Source: Candidatus Krumholzibacteriota bacterium (GTDB lineage Bacteria > Krumholzibacteriota > Krumholzibacteriia > Krumholzibacteriales > Krumholzibacteriaceae). From it: DNA of 64,000 bases. Position 1 is the first letter of the stretch. Each line of letters begins with the position of its first letter. This document shows, piece after piece, positions 53,193 through 62,586 of this stretch. The translations under genes were made by a program, and so were the position numbers. Under the pieces are notes generated by a model, which was not told where the DNA came from, did not search any database, and worked only from the letters and a program-made list of their open reading frames with translations. Where the stretch lies: contig JAFGCX010000009.1 of assembly GCA_016932415.1 (NCBI GenBank), positions 56,219 through 120,218 on the forward strand, given 5' to 3'.

Positions 53193-55211
53193 ATGTACAG
53201 AGTTCCAACTGACTTGGAGGGGCAGTATGACCGGTTTCTGAAAGGCAGGGGGGACATAGCCAGCTCCCTTGTTTTGCGTTTAAGGGAGAAAGGCTTTGCC
53301 GGAAGCGTTTCTGGAGCCTGGACTGCTCTTCTCCTTTCCAGAATATATACAGTTAAAGGCAGGCTTTCACTTGCAAGTTCATACCTGAAGCTGTCGCGTG
53401 ATCTGTTTCGCGCGCGCGATCATAGAATAATTCCTCTTGGGCTATGGATCAATAAAGCAATACTCCTGAGAATGCAGGGCGAGTACCTTAACGCCGCGCA
53501 TCTTTTGCGGCGGATCCATGTTCTTTCAATAAAAAACGGAACCTCCTTAATAGCTGCCAAGGCTGCTCTTAATCTGTCCGTGACTCTGGCGAGGTTATCC
53601 GATCTTAAAACCGCGGAGAGATATCTTGAGTACGCTTCCCTGAATTATTCCGTCCTCGAAGATGCCAGGGGAGTCGTCCGAGTGGAGATCGCGAGGGCTT
53701 TCATCGAGTCCATGACACAAAGACGCCGATTCGCTATCGACAGGCTTGAGGATCAGTTATCGATAAGAAGCAATGACGCTTTGATCAGAGAAAAGATTTG
53801 CGGCCAGCTTCTTATGACCGAGATCCTTCTAGAGGATGGGGAATACGAGAAAGCCGAAGTAGTTCTTCAAGAGATAAAAGGCAGTTTCGAGATTCTAGAT
53901 TGTCTCATACCGATGAAAATAAGATGGTTCAACCTGAAAGCAATACTGGAGGCTTCAACAGGCAGGATTGAATCAAGCCGAAGGTTCAGGAATGAGGGGA
54001 GGGTTAAAAGTGATGTTACCGGAATAGTTGACCCGCTGGCAGATTCGAAAAACATCATAGCCCATGGAAGATCAATGAATAGTAACATCTCATGGTACGG
54101 GAATCGACCACTCGTGGAAGGAGTAAGTAATTCGGTTAAAGAAGGATATGAAGTTGCTGGTTTGAACATTGGGCCGGATCGACCAATCGATCCTGGAACG
54201 AGGATTGAATTCATTTCAAAAAACATAAGGATCGATTCGATACTTAATAATATTCGGCGTTATTCGCCATTACACGTTCCAATACTCCTTGAAGGGGAAT
54301 CTGGTACGGGTAAGGAGATAGTCGCAAGATTGATCCACCACTGGAGTGGGCGGGGTAAATACCCTTTCATTCCCGTAAACAGTGCCGCCATTCCGGAAGA
54401 TCTTTTTGAAGCAGAGTTGTTCGGACATTCCAGGGGAGCATTCACTGGAGCAGTGCGCGAAAGGAAAGGGATCATCGCGGTGGCCGATAAGGGAACCGTA
54501 TTTCTTGATGAAATAGGTGAACTTGCTCCGCGCGTTCAGTCGAAGCTTTTAAGGTTGCTGGAGAATGGTGAATACATGTGCATCGGCGATCCAAAGGTCA
54601 GGTTCAATCATGCCAGAGTGATAGCGGCCACGAACAAAGATCTGGCGCGTTTGACAGATAATGGAGAGATGCGTAATGATTTTTATTATCGCATGTCAGC
54701 CAGTTCCTTTAAGCTGCCCGCACTCAGAGAGAGGGGTGATGATATATTCCTACTGTCTGAATACTTTCTTAATAAATATTCGGACCAACTCAAAATAGGA
54801 CCTTTTGAATTGAGTGATCCACTGAAAGAACTGCTCCGAAATTATTCCTGGCCGGGGAATGTCAGGGAACTGAAGAATGAACTACTATCAGCATCCATAA
54901 GGCGGGAAAAGGGAAAAATCAGGATCTCCGACCTGTCCTCAAGATTGATCCGCAGTATCAGCGAAGAACGGACTCGATTTGCGGTACGTCCCGAGGCTGG
55001 AATGACGGAAGAAGGTAGTAAGAGCATTTTTATGCCCGCGGAAAAGGTAACCGGCATCCTCGATCTGCGCATTCAGGAGATAGAAAAAAAAGAAATATTC
55101 GACGCGCTTGATTTTGCCGGAGGTAATAAATCGAAAGCGGCAAAAATCCTTGGGCTGAAGAGAACGACTTTTCTCTACCGGTTAAAGCGCCATGGCTTCG
55201 ATCTTCAATGA
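53193..55211 (+). CDS. sigma-54-dependent activator with N-terminal TPR-like sensor
   Basis: 672 residues. About residues 1-290 are alpha-helical repeats of TPR type (GAWTALLLSRIYTVKGRLSLASSYLKLSRDLFRARD, YLNAAHLLRRIHVLS), with no receiver or GAF domain. The AAA+ domain follows: GESGTGKE (about 368-375), GAFTGA loop 1 (415-420), VFLDEIGEL (Walker B) and the sensor regions. The C-terminus is a Fis-like helix-turn-helix, GGNKSKAAKILGLKRTTFLYRLKRHGF. It remodels sigma-54 RNA polymerase at enhancers. The TPR region presumably binds a protein or peptide partner; the signal is unknown. A second TPR activator with the same layout occurs at 59600. Confidence 0.9.
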   Translation: MYRVPTDLEGQYDRFLKGRGDIASSLVLRLREKGFAGSVSGAWTALLLSRIYTVKGRLSLASSYLKLSRDLFRARDHRIIPLGLWINKAILLRMQGEYLNAAHLLRRIHVLSIKNGTSLIAAKAALNLSVTLARLSDLKTAERYLEYASLNYSVLEDARGVVRVEIARAFIESMTQRRRFAIDRLEDQLSIRSNDALIREKICGQLLMTEILLEDGEYEKAEVVLQEIKGSFEILDCLIPMKIRWFNLKAILEASTGRIESSRRFRNEGRVKSDVTGIVDPLADSKNIIAHGRSMNSNISWYGNRPLVEGVSNSVKEGYEVAGLNIGPDRPIDPGTRIEFISKNIRIDSILNNIRRYSPLHVPILLEGESGTGKEIVARLIHHWSGRGKYPFIPVNSAAIPEDLFEAELFGHSRGAFTGAVRERKGIIAVADKGTVFLDEIGELAPRVQSKLLRLLENGEYMCIGDPKVRFNHARVIAATNKDLARLTDNGEMRNDFYYRMSASSFKLPALRERGDDIFLLSEYFLNKYSDQLKIGPFELSDPLKELLRNYSWPGNVRELKNELLSASIRREKGKIRISDLSSRLIRSISEERTRFAVRPEAGMTEEGSKSIFMPAEKVTGILDLRIQEIEKKEIFDALDFAGGNKSKAAKILGLKRTTFLYRLKRHGFDLQ

Positions 55212-55269
55212 GCGCTTTTATAACAAGAGAGAGTTTAAATCCACTTTGGTATGATCAGGCCGACCCAGG

Positions 55270-55752
55270 TCACAATTTGTAACCGAATTTTCTCAGTATC
55301 TCATACCTCCATTTTTTCCCCTGATCATCCTCGATTCCGGATGGTCTGTTTCCATCGATCACGCCAACGATACCTCGCCCGCGACTGTTTTCGGCGATTA
55401 TAATATCAGACGGATTGGCTGTCGCGCAGAATATACCACATACTTCCGGTACGCGTTTGATTTCGTTGAGAAGGTTGATCGGAAACGCGTCGCGCATAAA
55501 AATTATAAAGGCGTGCCCCGCTCCTATGTTTGAAGCGTTCTTTTTAGCCAATTCGATCATTTCATCGTCATTTCCCGAAAAACGGATCAGGCAATCGCCG
55601 GAAGCTTCACAAAAAGCCAACCCGAATTTTATTCCAGGCACTGACGAAATAGCCGCTTCATGGATATCCTCAACGGTTTTAATAAAATGAGATTGACCCA
55701 AAATGAAATTTATATCAGGTGGTTTGTCGATTGTGACGGCTGAAAATTCCAT
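55270..55752 (-). CDS. adenosine-specific kinase family protein (PF04008)
   Basis: 160 residues. AVTIDKPPDINFILGQSHFIKTVEDIHEA, GIKFGLAFCEASGDCLIRFSGND and GIFCATANPSDIIIAENSRGRGIVGVIDG are characteristic of the small adenosine-specific kinase/DUF355 family, known from archaea and some bacteria; the archaeal protein was described as acting on adenosine. The role in bacteria is uncertain. It is 25 bases downstream of the GAF/sigma-54 activator on the same strand, so it may be part of the regulated unit or simply co-transcribed. Confidence 0.85.
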   Translation of the reverse strand: MEFSAVTIDKPPDINFILGQSHFIKTVEDIHEAAISSVPGIKFGLAFCEASGDCLIRFSGNDDEMIELAKKNASNIGAGHAFIIFMRDAFPINLLNEIKRVPEVCGIFCATANPSDIIIAENSRGRGIVGVIDGNRPSGIEDDQGKKWRYEILRKFGYKL

Positions 55753-55777
55753 TTATCCCTCCTATTGGCGAATAGTA

Positions 55778-57421
55778 TCAATTTCTTCTTATACCATGGA
55801 ATTTTATCCTGTTATGCAGATGCTGGCGTGTTACGTCAAGAATCTTCGCTGCGTGAGTGACTTTTCCTCCGGTGTCCCTTAATACGTCTATGATGATTTG
55901 TTTTTCCACAGCTGAGAGTTTTTGTTTCAATGAGCCCTGTTTGTTCTTATTGTCTGAATATTCAGGGAGATCGGAAAACTGGGGGAAAAATTCTTTAGAC
56001 AGTATTTTTGAATCACCGCATAATGCAAGCGCGCGTTCGATTGTATTTTCGAGTTCACGGACATTTCCCGGCCATTTGTTAGAGATAAGAAGGTTCATTG
56101 TTTCAGGGACGATCTGAATATTATGTTTATCCATTTTTGAAGAATACTTTTTCAAAAAATGTTCAGTTAAAGGAAGAATATCATCCTGCCTGTCTCTGAG
56201 AGGAGGTATATGAACAGGGACGACATTCAGTCTGTAGAAGAGGTCCTGCCGGAAAAGCCCTTTGTTTATATCGTCGGCCAGATCCCTGTTAGTGGCAGCA
56301 ATGACCCTGACATCTACTTTCCGGGTCTCATTCTCTCCGATCCTCCTGATTTCTCCCTCCTGTAGGGTTCGAAGTAATTTTACCTGAAGTTGAACAGGCA
56401 TGTCTCCGATCTCATCAAGAAAAATGCTGCCACCGTGGGCCGTTTCGAAAAGGCCTGGTTTGTCGCTTGTCGCTCCGGTGAAGGATCCCTTCTTATGTCC
56501 GAACAACTCGCTTTCGAGAAGCTCTGCAGGCATTGCGCCGCAGTTAATCGTCACCATCTGTTTTTCTTTTCGAGGCCCGTTGAAATGAATCGCTTTGGCT
56601 ATAAGTTCTTTTCCTGTACCTGTTTCTCCATTTATAAGTACTGTCGTTTCAAGTGGCCCGATCTTGCTGATCATTCTGAAGATATCCTGCATCGATTTAC
56701 TTTTACCTATGATTCCTGAAAACTCGTATTTTTCCGATAACTCATATCTCAGTATGCGATTTTCGTTGGCGAGGTTTTCTTTTGAGAGGATCAATTCACC
56801 ATGAAGCCTTGCGTTTTCAATTGCTATAGCGGCCTGGGACGCAAAAGCCATGATGATCGGGATATCATCTTCAGACAACTCATTCGTGAGTCTTATCGAA
56901 TCGGTATATATGACTCCTATTACCCGGTCCTCGAGTTTAAGAGGCACGCAGACAGCTGTATTAAGTCTCAAGTCTATTACACTTTTCTGGTCCTTGAACT
57001 GCTCATTTTCAGTGACATTGGAAATATACAGAGGTTCTCCCTTTTCATAGACATCGCTTATTATGCTGTGGCTTACCTCAAAATCTTTTTGTTTCAACGA
57101 GTGCTCTTTCATGTCCCTCGCTATTCGAAACTGCAGGGTATCGTCTCTGTCAGAAAGCATGAGAAAGCCCCGGTCGGCATCAGCGAGCTTGATGACTGAA
57201 TCTATGATATCAGCGAGCAGATCATTCAGGTTAAGAGTCGAATTGAGGTTCTTTGTGATATCGGACAACATTTCGAGTTTGGATAGCCGACGAATGGTTT
57301 TTTCGAGTTCAGTCGCCAGAGATGCGTTGTTTTTTGTCGTATCTGATCGTTCAAGATCTCCCAGATCCCCATCGACTTCTGCAAAGAAATCTTCCGAGCT
57401 TTCAGGTCCATCCTTTTTCAT
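55778..57421 (-). CDS. sigma-54-dependent activator with GAF sensor domain
   Basis: 547 residues. An N-terminal GAF domain (about residues 45-205; [29 protein letters not shown] and [21 protein letters not shown]), then the AAA+ domain with GETGTGKE (about 264-271), GSFTGA in place of GAFTGA (about 311-316) and SIFLDEIGD, and a Fis-type [28 protein letters not shown] domains bind cyclic nucleotides, NO or other small molecules. The histidine-kinase-like gene lies 174 bases upstream on the same strand, but this protein has no receiver domain, so any link is indirect. Confidence 0.92.
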   Translation of the reverse strand: MKKDGPESSEDFFAEVDGDLGDLERSDTTKNNASLATELEKTIRRLSKLEMLSDITKNLNSTLNLNDLLADIIDSVIKLADADRGFLMLSDRDDTLQFRIARDMKEHSLKQKDFEVSHSIISDVYEKGEPLYISNVTENEQFKDQKSVIDLRLNTAVCVPLKLEDRVIGVIYTDSIRLTNELSEDDIPIIMAFASQAAIAIENARLHGELILSKENLANENRILRYELSEKYEFSGIIGKSKSMQDIFRMISKIGPLETTVLINGETGTGKELIAKAIHFNGPRKEKQMVTINCGAMPAELLESELFGHKKGSFTGATSDKPGLFETAHGGSIFLDEIGDMPVQLQVKLLRTLQEGEIRRIGENETRKVDVRVIAATNRDLADDINKGLFRQDLFYRLNVVPVHIPPLRDRQDDILPLTEHFLKKYSSKMDKHNIQIVPETMNLLISNKWPGNVRELENTIERALALCGDSKILSKEFFPQFSDLPEYSDNKNKQGSLKQKLSAVEKQIIIDVLRDTGGKVTHAAKILDVTRQHLHNRIKFHGIRRN

Positions 57422-57595
57422 TTCTCTTGAGCCTCTTTCCTGTTGGCATCAGGAGTCGAACCGATACTGTTAATAATGCTACAGTCGATTCCTGACGCAG
57501 GTCAAACTAAAATTAACCAGATGGCATTTCCTAATTTTTTTCGCTCCCACAGGCATGATACTTGATACGGACATTGCCTGAAGGAGGTCAATCCA

Positions 57596-58456
57596 TCATG
57601 TATTATCGTGGCGACCCGGACGATCTGTTTGTTTTCTCTCTATTGGCAGAAAAATGCTGAAAACAGATCCTATTCCCTGATTGCTTTCGACTTCGATCTT
57701 TCCTCCGCAGTTAGAGACTATTTTTTCTATTATATAGAGTCCAACTCCTGTATGTATGTTGTCATAAGTGCCGATATTTTTCGTCGTATAACTTTGATCA
57801 AATATTTTTCGTCTTATTTCGGTCCTGATTCCATATCCGTTATCCATCACTTCAAGGAGTACGTATTCTCCTACAAGATCGGTTCTGACGGAGATCTCCC
57901 CATCCCTTCCCTCAATGAGTGCCTCGATAGCATTCATCAGCAGGTGGTAGATTATCTGGAAAAGTTCGCTTTCAGTCATGGAGAGCTCAGGGATATGGTT
58001 ATTCAGGCGTGATCTGATCGATAGTTTTATATCCCCACTGTACGATTTTCTAACCCGGTCGATCCAGTATCGGACCGATTTATTAAGATCTGAGGTGTTG
58101 AATCCAGGAGCACTGGTCCATCGATTTTTCTGGATATTGTCCAGCAGCTGGTGAAGAATCTTTGTATGGTAGAACAATTGTTCTAGGAAACCGGCCAGGC
58201 AGGAAAGAGATTCTTTCGGTGGAGGATCTTCGGATCTTCGTTGATTTTCAGTTATGGCATATATTCTCTTTAGCTCGTTTTTGAGCCTGTCAGACTCTTT
58301 CCTGATCTGATTGACAGACTGGGACATACTATATGCCATGCACTTGGAACGTTCATCAGTTCCTGATCTGGCGTTCAAAGATAATATCCTCTCCTGCTTC
58401 CGTGCTATTATATCTTCAAGATTTTCAATATATCGTAGCAGGTCTTCATCATTCAT
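57596..58456 (-). CDS. histidine kinase-like protein with atypical dimerisation region
   Basis: About 286 residues, soluble. The C-terminal HATPase_c domain is clear: N box (HLLMNAIEAL), G1 (MDNGYGI), F region (KIFDQSYTTK), G2 (HTGVGLYIIEKIV) and a last strand GGKIEVESNQGIGSVFSIFLP. The upstream region is a coiled coil, then LAGFLEQLFYHTKILHQLLDNIQ where a dimerisation/phosphorylation helix should be, but it lacks an HExxxPL-type box; two His (YHTKILH) might serve. There is no membrane span. I use ATG 58456 (MNDEDLL); a 172-codon extension upstream has non-protein-like composition. It could be a cytosolic kinase, an anti-sigma-like kinase or a pseudokinase. Confidence 0.75.
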   Translation of the reverse strand: MNDEDLLRYIENLEDIIARKQERILSLNARSGTDERSKCMAYSMSQSVNQIRKESDRLKNELKRIYAITENQRRSEDPPPKESLSCLAGFLEQLFYHTKILHQLLDNIQKNRWTSAPGFNTSDLNKSVRYWIDRVRKSYSGDIKLSIRSRLNNHIPELSMTESELFQIIYHLLMNAIEALIEGRDGEISVRTDLVGEYVLLEVMDNGYGIRTEIRRKIFDQSYTTKNIGTYDNIHTGVGLYIIEKIVSNCGGKIEVESNQGIGSVFSIFLPIERKQTDRPGRHDNT

Positions 58457-59090
58457 GTTCCGGCTTTTTCTTGCAGGAAAATTCCCCGCGCTGTAAGGAT
58501 TCCCCAACTGATGCCTAGAATTTATTGTAATTTTCACCTGACAATCCTGAATCTGGGCAGGGATGAAACAGTACTTTGCCAGGCAAATTACCCGGGTTTT
58601 CGATATTACCTCGTCGTCTGCGTAAAGCAGTATGAATATAAAAGTTATATCACTGGCATCCTTTCTCAACGCAACTGATGTGCCATTTTCACCAAATTCT
58701 AAATTAAGCTGTAACATTAAGTAAATAAAGGTGATAGAGTGACGATCTCTTTGCATGGCTATTGTCATTCCTTGATGATTCGATGCTAATCGTAAATTAT
58801 AATTTACAACCTGTTTTGATGTTTGTTGATAACTCATTGTTGTAAAGATGATTATAAAACGGTAAACAAAAACTTGCAACTGTAAAATATATATTCCAGT
58901 ATTTGGTGTTGATGTGGCGGTAGCTTGAATATATCTATTTATTCTTTTTTTGGAATATTGATCCAGGTCCAAATGAGAACCGTATTGAGCAAATTATGTC
59001 GATCCAGGATCAGCAGCGGAATCGCTTTGTTGATAAAATTATGTTTGTCAGCGTAACATATAGTGAAAACATAAAATACAAGAAGTATGC

Positions 59091-59119
59091 TTGACAAGAT
59101 AATTTAAATCTGATAGAAT
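59091..59119 (+). promoter_or_regulatory. near-consensus sigma-70-type promoter
   Basis: TTGACA (59091-59096), 17 bases, TAGAAT (59114-59119). Transcription would start near 59126, giving a ~90-base leader before the small exported-protein gene and its TPR/sigma-54 activator. Confidence 0.65.
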
Positions 59120-59179
59120 CGACAAAAGCGATCTGTTAACGCGACTGACTAGCTAGGGTAAAAGAACAAGGTACACTTT

Positions 59180-59204
59180 CTCATTGTGTGTTATCGACAA
59201 TGAG
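59180..59204 (+). promoter_or_regulatory. leader hairpin immediately before the RBS of the small exported-protein gene
   Basis: Perfect 8-base inverted repeat CTCATTGT (59180-59187) and ACAATGAG (59197-59204) around a 9-base loop, ending four bases before the GAGG Shine-Dalgarno. It could control translation or be an operator. Confidence 0.45.
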
Positions 59205-59217
59205 AGCCGAGGTGTGT

Positions 59218-59580
59218 ATGAAACACTTTTTCAGGAAGTGTGAAAACTTACTCTTTCTGGTTCTGGCCGCCGTTATCATTCTGTTCGCTCTTTCTCCGGC
59301 TGCCGAAGCCACATCCACGAAATATGACAGCAGCTTTTTATCTGATAATATGCTTAATGCAGATCCAGGGGAAGATCCGCACCTGAAAATAGATCCCGGT
59401 CTTCCGGAATACTATTTGATAGATTATCAGAGCCAGAGTTCGGCTGTTCAATCGAGTGGAACCCGACAGGAAATGCTCCGGGGGCATGACAGTAAAAGTC
59501 TATCTGTCAATCGGCATTCCCGCGTCAATCCTAAATTAAGGATTTTGCTGCAGGTATTTTTGCGGACACTGCGACACTAG
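59218..59580 (+). CDS. small exported protein of unknown function (120 aa)
   Basis: 120 residues. It has a strong Sec signal peptide (basic start, LLFLVLAAVIILFALSP, cleavage near AAEA-TS). The mature part is ~88 residues, acidic then basic: an Asp/Pro-rich stretch (ADPGEDPHLKIDPGLPEYYLID) and a basic amphipathic C-terminus (RVNPKLRILLQVFLRTLRH). There are no cysteines beyond the signal region and no domain I know. ATG at 59218 follows GAGG. It is under the promoter at 59091 and ends 19 bases before a TPR/sigma-54 activator, as signalling prepeptides often do with TPR receptors; that role is inferred, not shown. Confidence 0.68.
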   Translation: MKHFFRKCENLLFLVLAAVIILFALSPAAEATSTKYDSSFLSDNMLNADPGEDPHLKIDPGLPEYYLIDYQSQSSAVQSSGTRQEMLRGHDSKSLSVNRHSRVNPKLRILLQVFLRTLRH

Positions 59581-59599
59581 TTATACGGGAACCGGAGAA

Positions 59600-62182
59600 A
59601 TGCTCAAACAAAGACTCGCTATACAGAGACTTATAGTCGAAACAGCACAATTTCAGCATCGAGGCGAATATCGTCAGGCTTACCAGACAGCACGAGAGGC
59701 CGTATCTCTTGCAAATGAATCTTTCGCAAAAGATGAAGTATATCTCCGTGCCTTGATTTCTGCCGCCAAAAGTGCCTATTACCTGTCGCTTTTTGATGAT
59801 TCCACGGACTATCTCGATATTATCACCACTGTTACAAATAACTTGATTGGCGATACCGAAGCGGAAAATGGCCCTCATGGCAAGGAGACTGGTTCCTTTT
59901 GTGGAAAGGAAAATATCGCGGACTTCGATCTGTTACTGATCGAAGCTACATTGGTCAGGTCGAATGTTATGCGGCGCCTTGGTGATTACAGTGAAGCGAT
60001 TTCCCTTCTTAGCGGGGTCGATATAGATGCCTGCAGGCAATCGGCGCCATGGCTGGTGATCGAATTTCTATTGATAACCGGAGCATGCAGATATTATCTC
60101 GGACAGAATGAATCGGCTCGAGAAGCTCTTGAGTCCGCCCTTGGACTTACGACTTTCAGTGAAGACCCGCGAGCAAAATCAAAGATCCTTATAATGCTCG
60201 GACTTGTAGCACAATCGATGGGGTTTATCTCCAAAGCAGAAGATTATTTTTCAAGGGGCAGGGAAATATGCAGCGCGAAGGGTGATTTCTACGGCGAGGC
60301 AGCCGCGTTGCTAAATATCTCACTGACTTATTATCACAGGGGGTGGTTTGCCAGGGCTGAAAAATCGGTAAAGAGGGCAAAATCTCTCTTTGTAAAGGCT
60401 GAATGGGATCTGGGAGTCTGCCGGGCGATGCTGGTGCAGGGAAACATTCGGATGAAGCAGGGAGAGTATGATCCCGCTCGCAAGTTGTATTCAGATGCGT
60501 TCAAGATAGCCGACAGACTGGGTTTTCAAAGAGAACAGGCCCTTTCAAGGGGTCTTGTTGGTCTGGTATATCTTGAAAGAAGAGATTTTGTAAAAGCGGT
60601 AAAAGTTTTTACTGAAAGCCTTCATCAGGCCGACAGAATAGCCCCGGGAGGCGATATCTCCATCGAGATGCGAAGGAGGCTTGGAGAGGTGTTTGCAATG
60701 GAGAGAAAGCACAAAGAAGCGTCTGATTATCTGGAGGTGGCGCTATCCCTTGTAAAAAATACGGGGGATCTTCTGGAGGAAGGACTCATCAAGAGAGCGT
60801 TGGCTATCAACAAATCGATACAAGGGAATTCTGATCTGGCATGTGGATATTTCAACGACGCGATAGAATGTTTAAGAAACAGTGGTTCAACGTATGAATT
60901 AGCAAGGACGCATTTAATCTACGCAAGACTATTGACTGGTGAATTACTCTCCCCTGGTGAAATCTATCTTATCAATCCGGGTAAGAACCAACGTCAGGGA
61001 GGTTACCAGGAAAATCCTGGAATCGAACCTGATAATATAGACAAGGCGTTAAGCCTCCTGATGGAGGCTGGTCATCTTTTTTCAACAACCGATGCCGATC
61101 ATTTAAGATTTATCACTGACAGATTGATCGAAAAACTAATTGTAACAAAAAAAAGAAATGGATTGATACCGAGGCATTCCAGTAACACTGATGAGATCAT
61201 TACAATCAGTCATTCAAATGAATATATGATAGCTGAAAATCTTGCGGCAGTATCAGAGCAGATGTTCGAAATCTGGAGAAAGATACGGTTTGCTGCCACA
61301 TTTTCCAGGCCTGTTTTAATAACAGGTGAAACAGGTACGGGAAAGGAACTGGTTGCTAAACTAATACATGATTCAAGCCCAAGGGCGGACAAACCGTTTA
61401 TGGCCGTGAATTGCGCGGCAATCCCGGATCATCTTTTTGAGAGCGAATTTTTTGGCCACAGAAAAGGGTGTTTTACAGGGGCTCTTACAGATCGGCGTGG
61501 TATATTTGAAGAAGCTGACGGAGGAAGTATTTTTCTTGATGAAATAGGGGAATTGTCTACTTTGGAGCAAGTCAAGTTACTTCGAGTGCTACAGGAAAGA
61601 AAGGTGAAAAGAGTAGGGGAAAATAGCGAACGCTTTATAGATGTAAGAATAATATCAGCAACAAACAGGTTTCTGGAAGAGATGATAGCAGAATCGACTT
61701 TTCGAGATGATTTCTATTATAGGATCAACGCTGAGACGATCCATATTGAGCCTCTTAGAAAAAGACCAGAAGACATAATACCGTTGCTTACCTGGCGTTT
61801 ATCGTCAAACGGGAACAGTGAGCAATTCAATCCTGAAATACACATAGAGTCATCAGCACTAAGACTTTTACAGCAATATCACTGGCCAGGAAATGTGAGG
61901 GAACTGATTTCAGTTATCGATCGAATAGCCCATCTGAATGCTGGAGGGGTCATTCAATCGAATATGCTTCCCGAAAGGATCCGAAACGGAGGAGGACCAG
62001 TCAGCCAAGTCAATAGGGAATGCGATATTACAATTTGTGACAGGGATATGAGTATAAAATTGAACAAAGTCCTCAATATCTGCAGGGGCAACAAATCAGC
62101 GGCAGCAAAATGGCTCGGTATTTCCAGGGGAACATTCTACAAGCAACTCAGACAGGCAGGACTTGGTCACTTTATCAGGTGA
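59600..62182 (+). CDS. large TPR-containing sigma-54-dependent activator
   Basis: 860 residues. About residues 1-500 are TPR-type helical repeats (RQAYQTAREAVSLANESF, GDYSEAISLLSGVDID, GFISKAEDYFSRGREICSAKGDF, GEYDPARKLYSDAFKIADRLGF, RDFVKAVKVFTESLHQAD). The AAA+ domain has GETGTGKE (about 575-582), GCFTGA loop 1 (near 623; Cys for Ala) and [10 protein letters not shown]. The C-terminal Fis-like HTH is GNKSAAAKWLGISRGTFYKQLRQAGL. GGAGAA precedes the ATG. The plan is like the activator at 53193 but with a longer repeat array. The TPR array probably binds a peptide or protein; the small exported protein encoded upstream is the first candidate. Confidence 0.9.
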   Translation: MLKQRLAIQRLIVETAQFQHRGEYRQAYQTAREAVSLANESFAKDEVYLRALISAAKSAYYLSLFDDSTDYLDIITTVTNNLIGDTEAENGPHGKETGSFCGKENIADFDLLLIEATLVRSNVMRRLGDYSEAISLLSGVDIDACRQSAPWLVIEFLLITGACRYYLGQNESAREALESALGLTTFSEDPRAKSKILIMLGLVAQSMGFISKAEDYFSRGREICSAKGDFYGEAAALLNISLTYYHRGWFARAEKSVKRAKSLFVKAEWDLGVCRAMLVQGNIRMKQGEYDPARKLYSDAFKIADRLGFQREQALSRGLVGLVYLERRDFVKAVKVFTESLHQADRIAPGGDISIEMRRRLGEVFAMERKHKEASDYLEVALSLVKNTGDLLEEGLIKRALAINKSIQGNSDLACGYFNDAIECLRNSGSTYELARTHLIYARLLTGELLSPGEIYLINPGKNQRQGGYQENPGIEPDNIDKALSLLMEAGHLFSTTDADHLRFITDRLIEKLIVTKKRNGLIPRHSSNTDEIITISHSNEYMIAENLAAVSEQMFEIWRKIRFAATFSRPVLITGETGTGKELVAKLIHDSSPRADKPFMAVNCAAIPDHLFESEFFGHRKGCFTGALTDRRGIFEEADGGSIFLDEIGELSTLEQVKLLRVLQERKVKRVGENSERFIDVRIISATNRFLEEMIAESTFRDDFYYRINAETIHIEPLRKRPEDIIPLLTWRLSSNGNSEQFNPEIHIESSALRLLQQYHWPGNVRELISVIDRIAHLNAGGVIQSNMLPERIRNGGGPVSQVNRECDITICDRDMSIKLNKVLNICRGNKSAAAKWLGISRGTFYKQLRQAGLGHFIR

Positions 62183-62251
62183 TCACCATAGACTTCGTTC
62201 TACACTTTTCTTCAGCCAATCTAAAAAAGAATTGAACCAATCAGGCCTCGC

Positions 62252-62277
62252 TGTTCACATTGTTTATTGTGTGAACA
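62252..62277. repeat. 8-base inverted repeat (operator- or hairpin-like)
   Basis: TGTTCACA (62252-62259), ten-base spacer, TGTGAACA (62270-62277), 70 bases after the TPR/sigma-54 activator stop. No T tract follows, so it is not a standard terminator; it may be a protein-binding site. Confidence 0.4.
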
Positions 62278-62586
62278 AGTGTATCAGCACCAGTAACATT
62301 TTAATAAATAACAAGTTGCGCTCATTTATTCCGAATAGGTGTTTAAGATTATTACAATAAGTAAAAACAATATTCATCTGTATCGATAAGCAAGCAACAC
62401 GACCGTTCGTTTATGCTATTTCATAACTCCAATAATATTAATGTGATAGGACTATATCATAAGTATAAAAATTTGGAATGTATTGAGCGCGTTTTATGGC
62501 ATATATCGTGATATTAGTTTAAGCAGTCAGTCGTTTAACAGTTTTAGCTTTCTGAAAACCGAAAATCACCATCGGTTATTCAGATT

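Larger units (their letters stand above)
58457..59217. other. A+T-rich intergenic region between divergent regulatory genes
   Basis: 761 bases. It holds a perfect 16-base palindrome, GTAAATTATAATTTAC, at 58792-58807, and the near-consensus promoter and leader hairpin listed at 59091-59119 and 59180-59204. A 172-codon frame on the minus strand in the first 516 bases is not convincing. Otherwise I see nothing; the length suggests regulatory sites for both neighbours. Confidence 0.45.

Noticed and set aside
58457..58972. 172-codon upstream extension of the kinase-like protein
   Set aside because: Composition rich in Ile, Thr, Gln and Tyr without domain or signal character, no RBS at its start; the ATG at 58456 begins the coiled coil.
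62163..62360. 65-codon frame after the large TPR activator
   Set aside because: Begins inside the activator gene without an RBS and crosses the inverted repeat at 62252.
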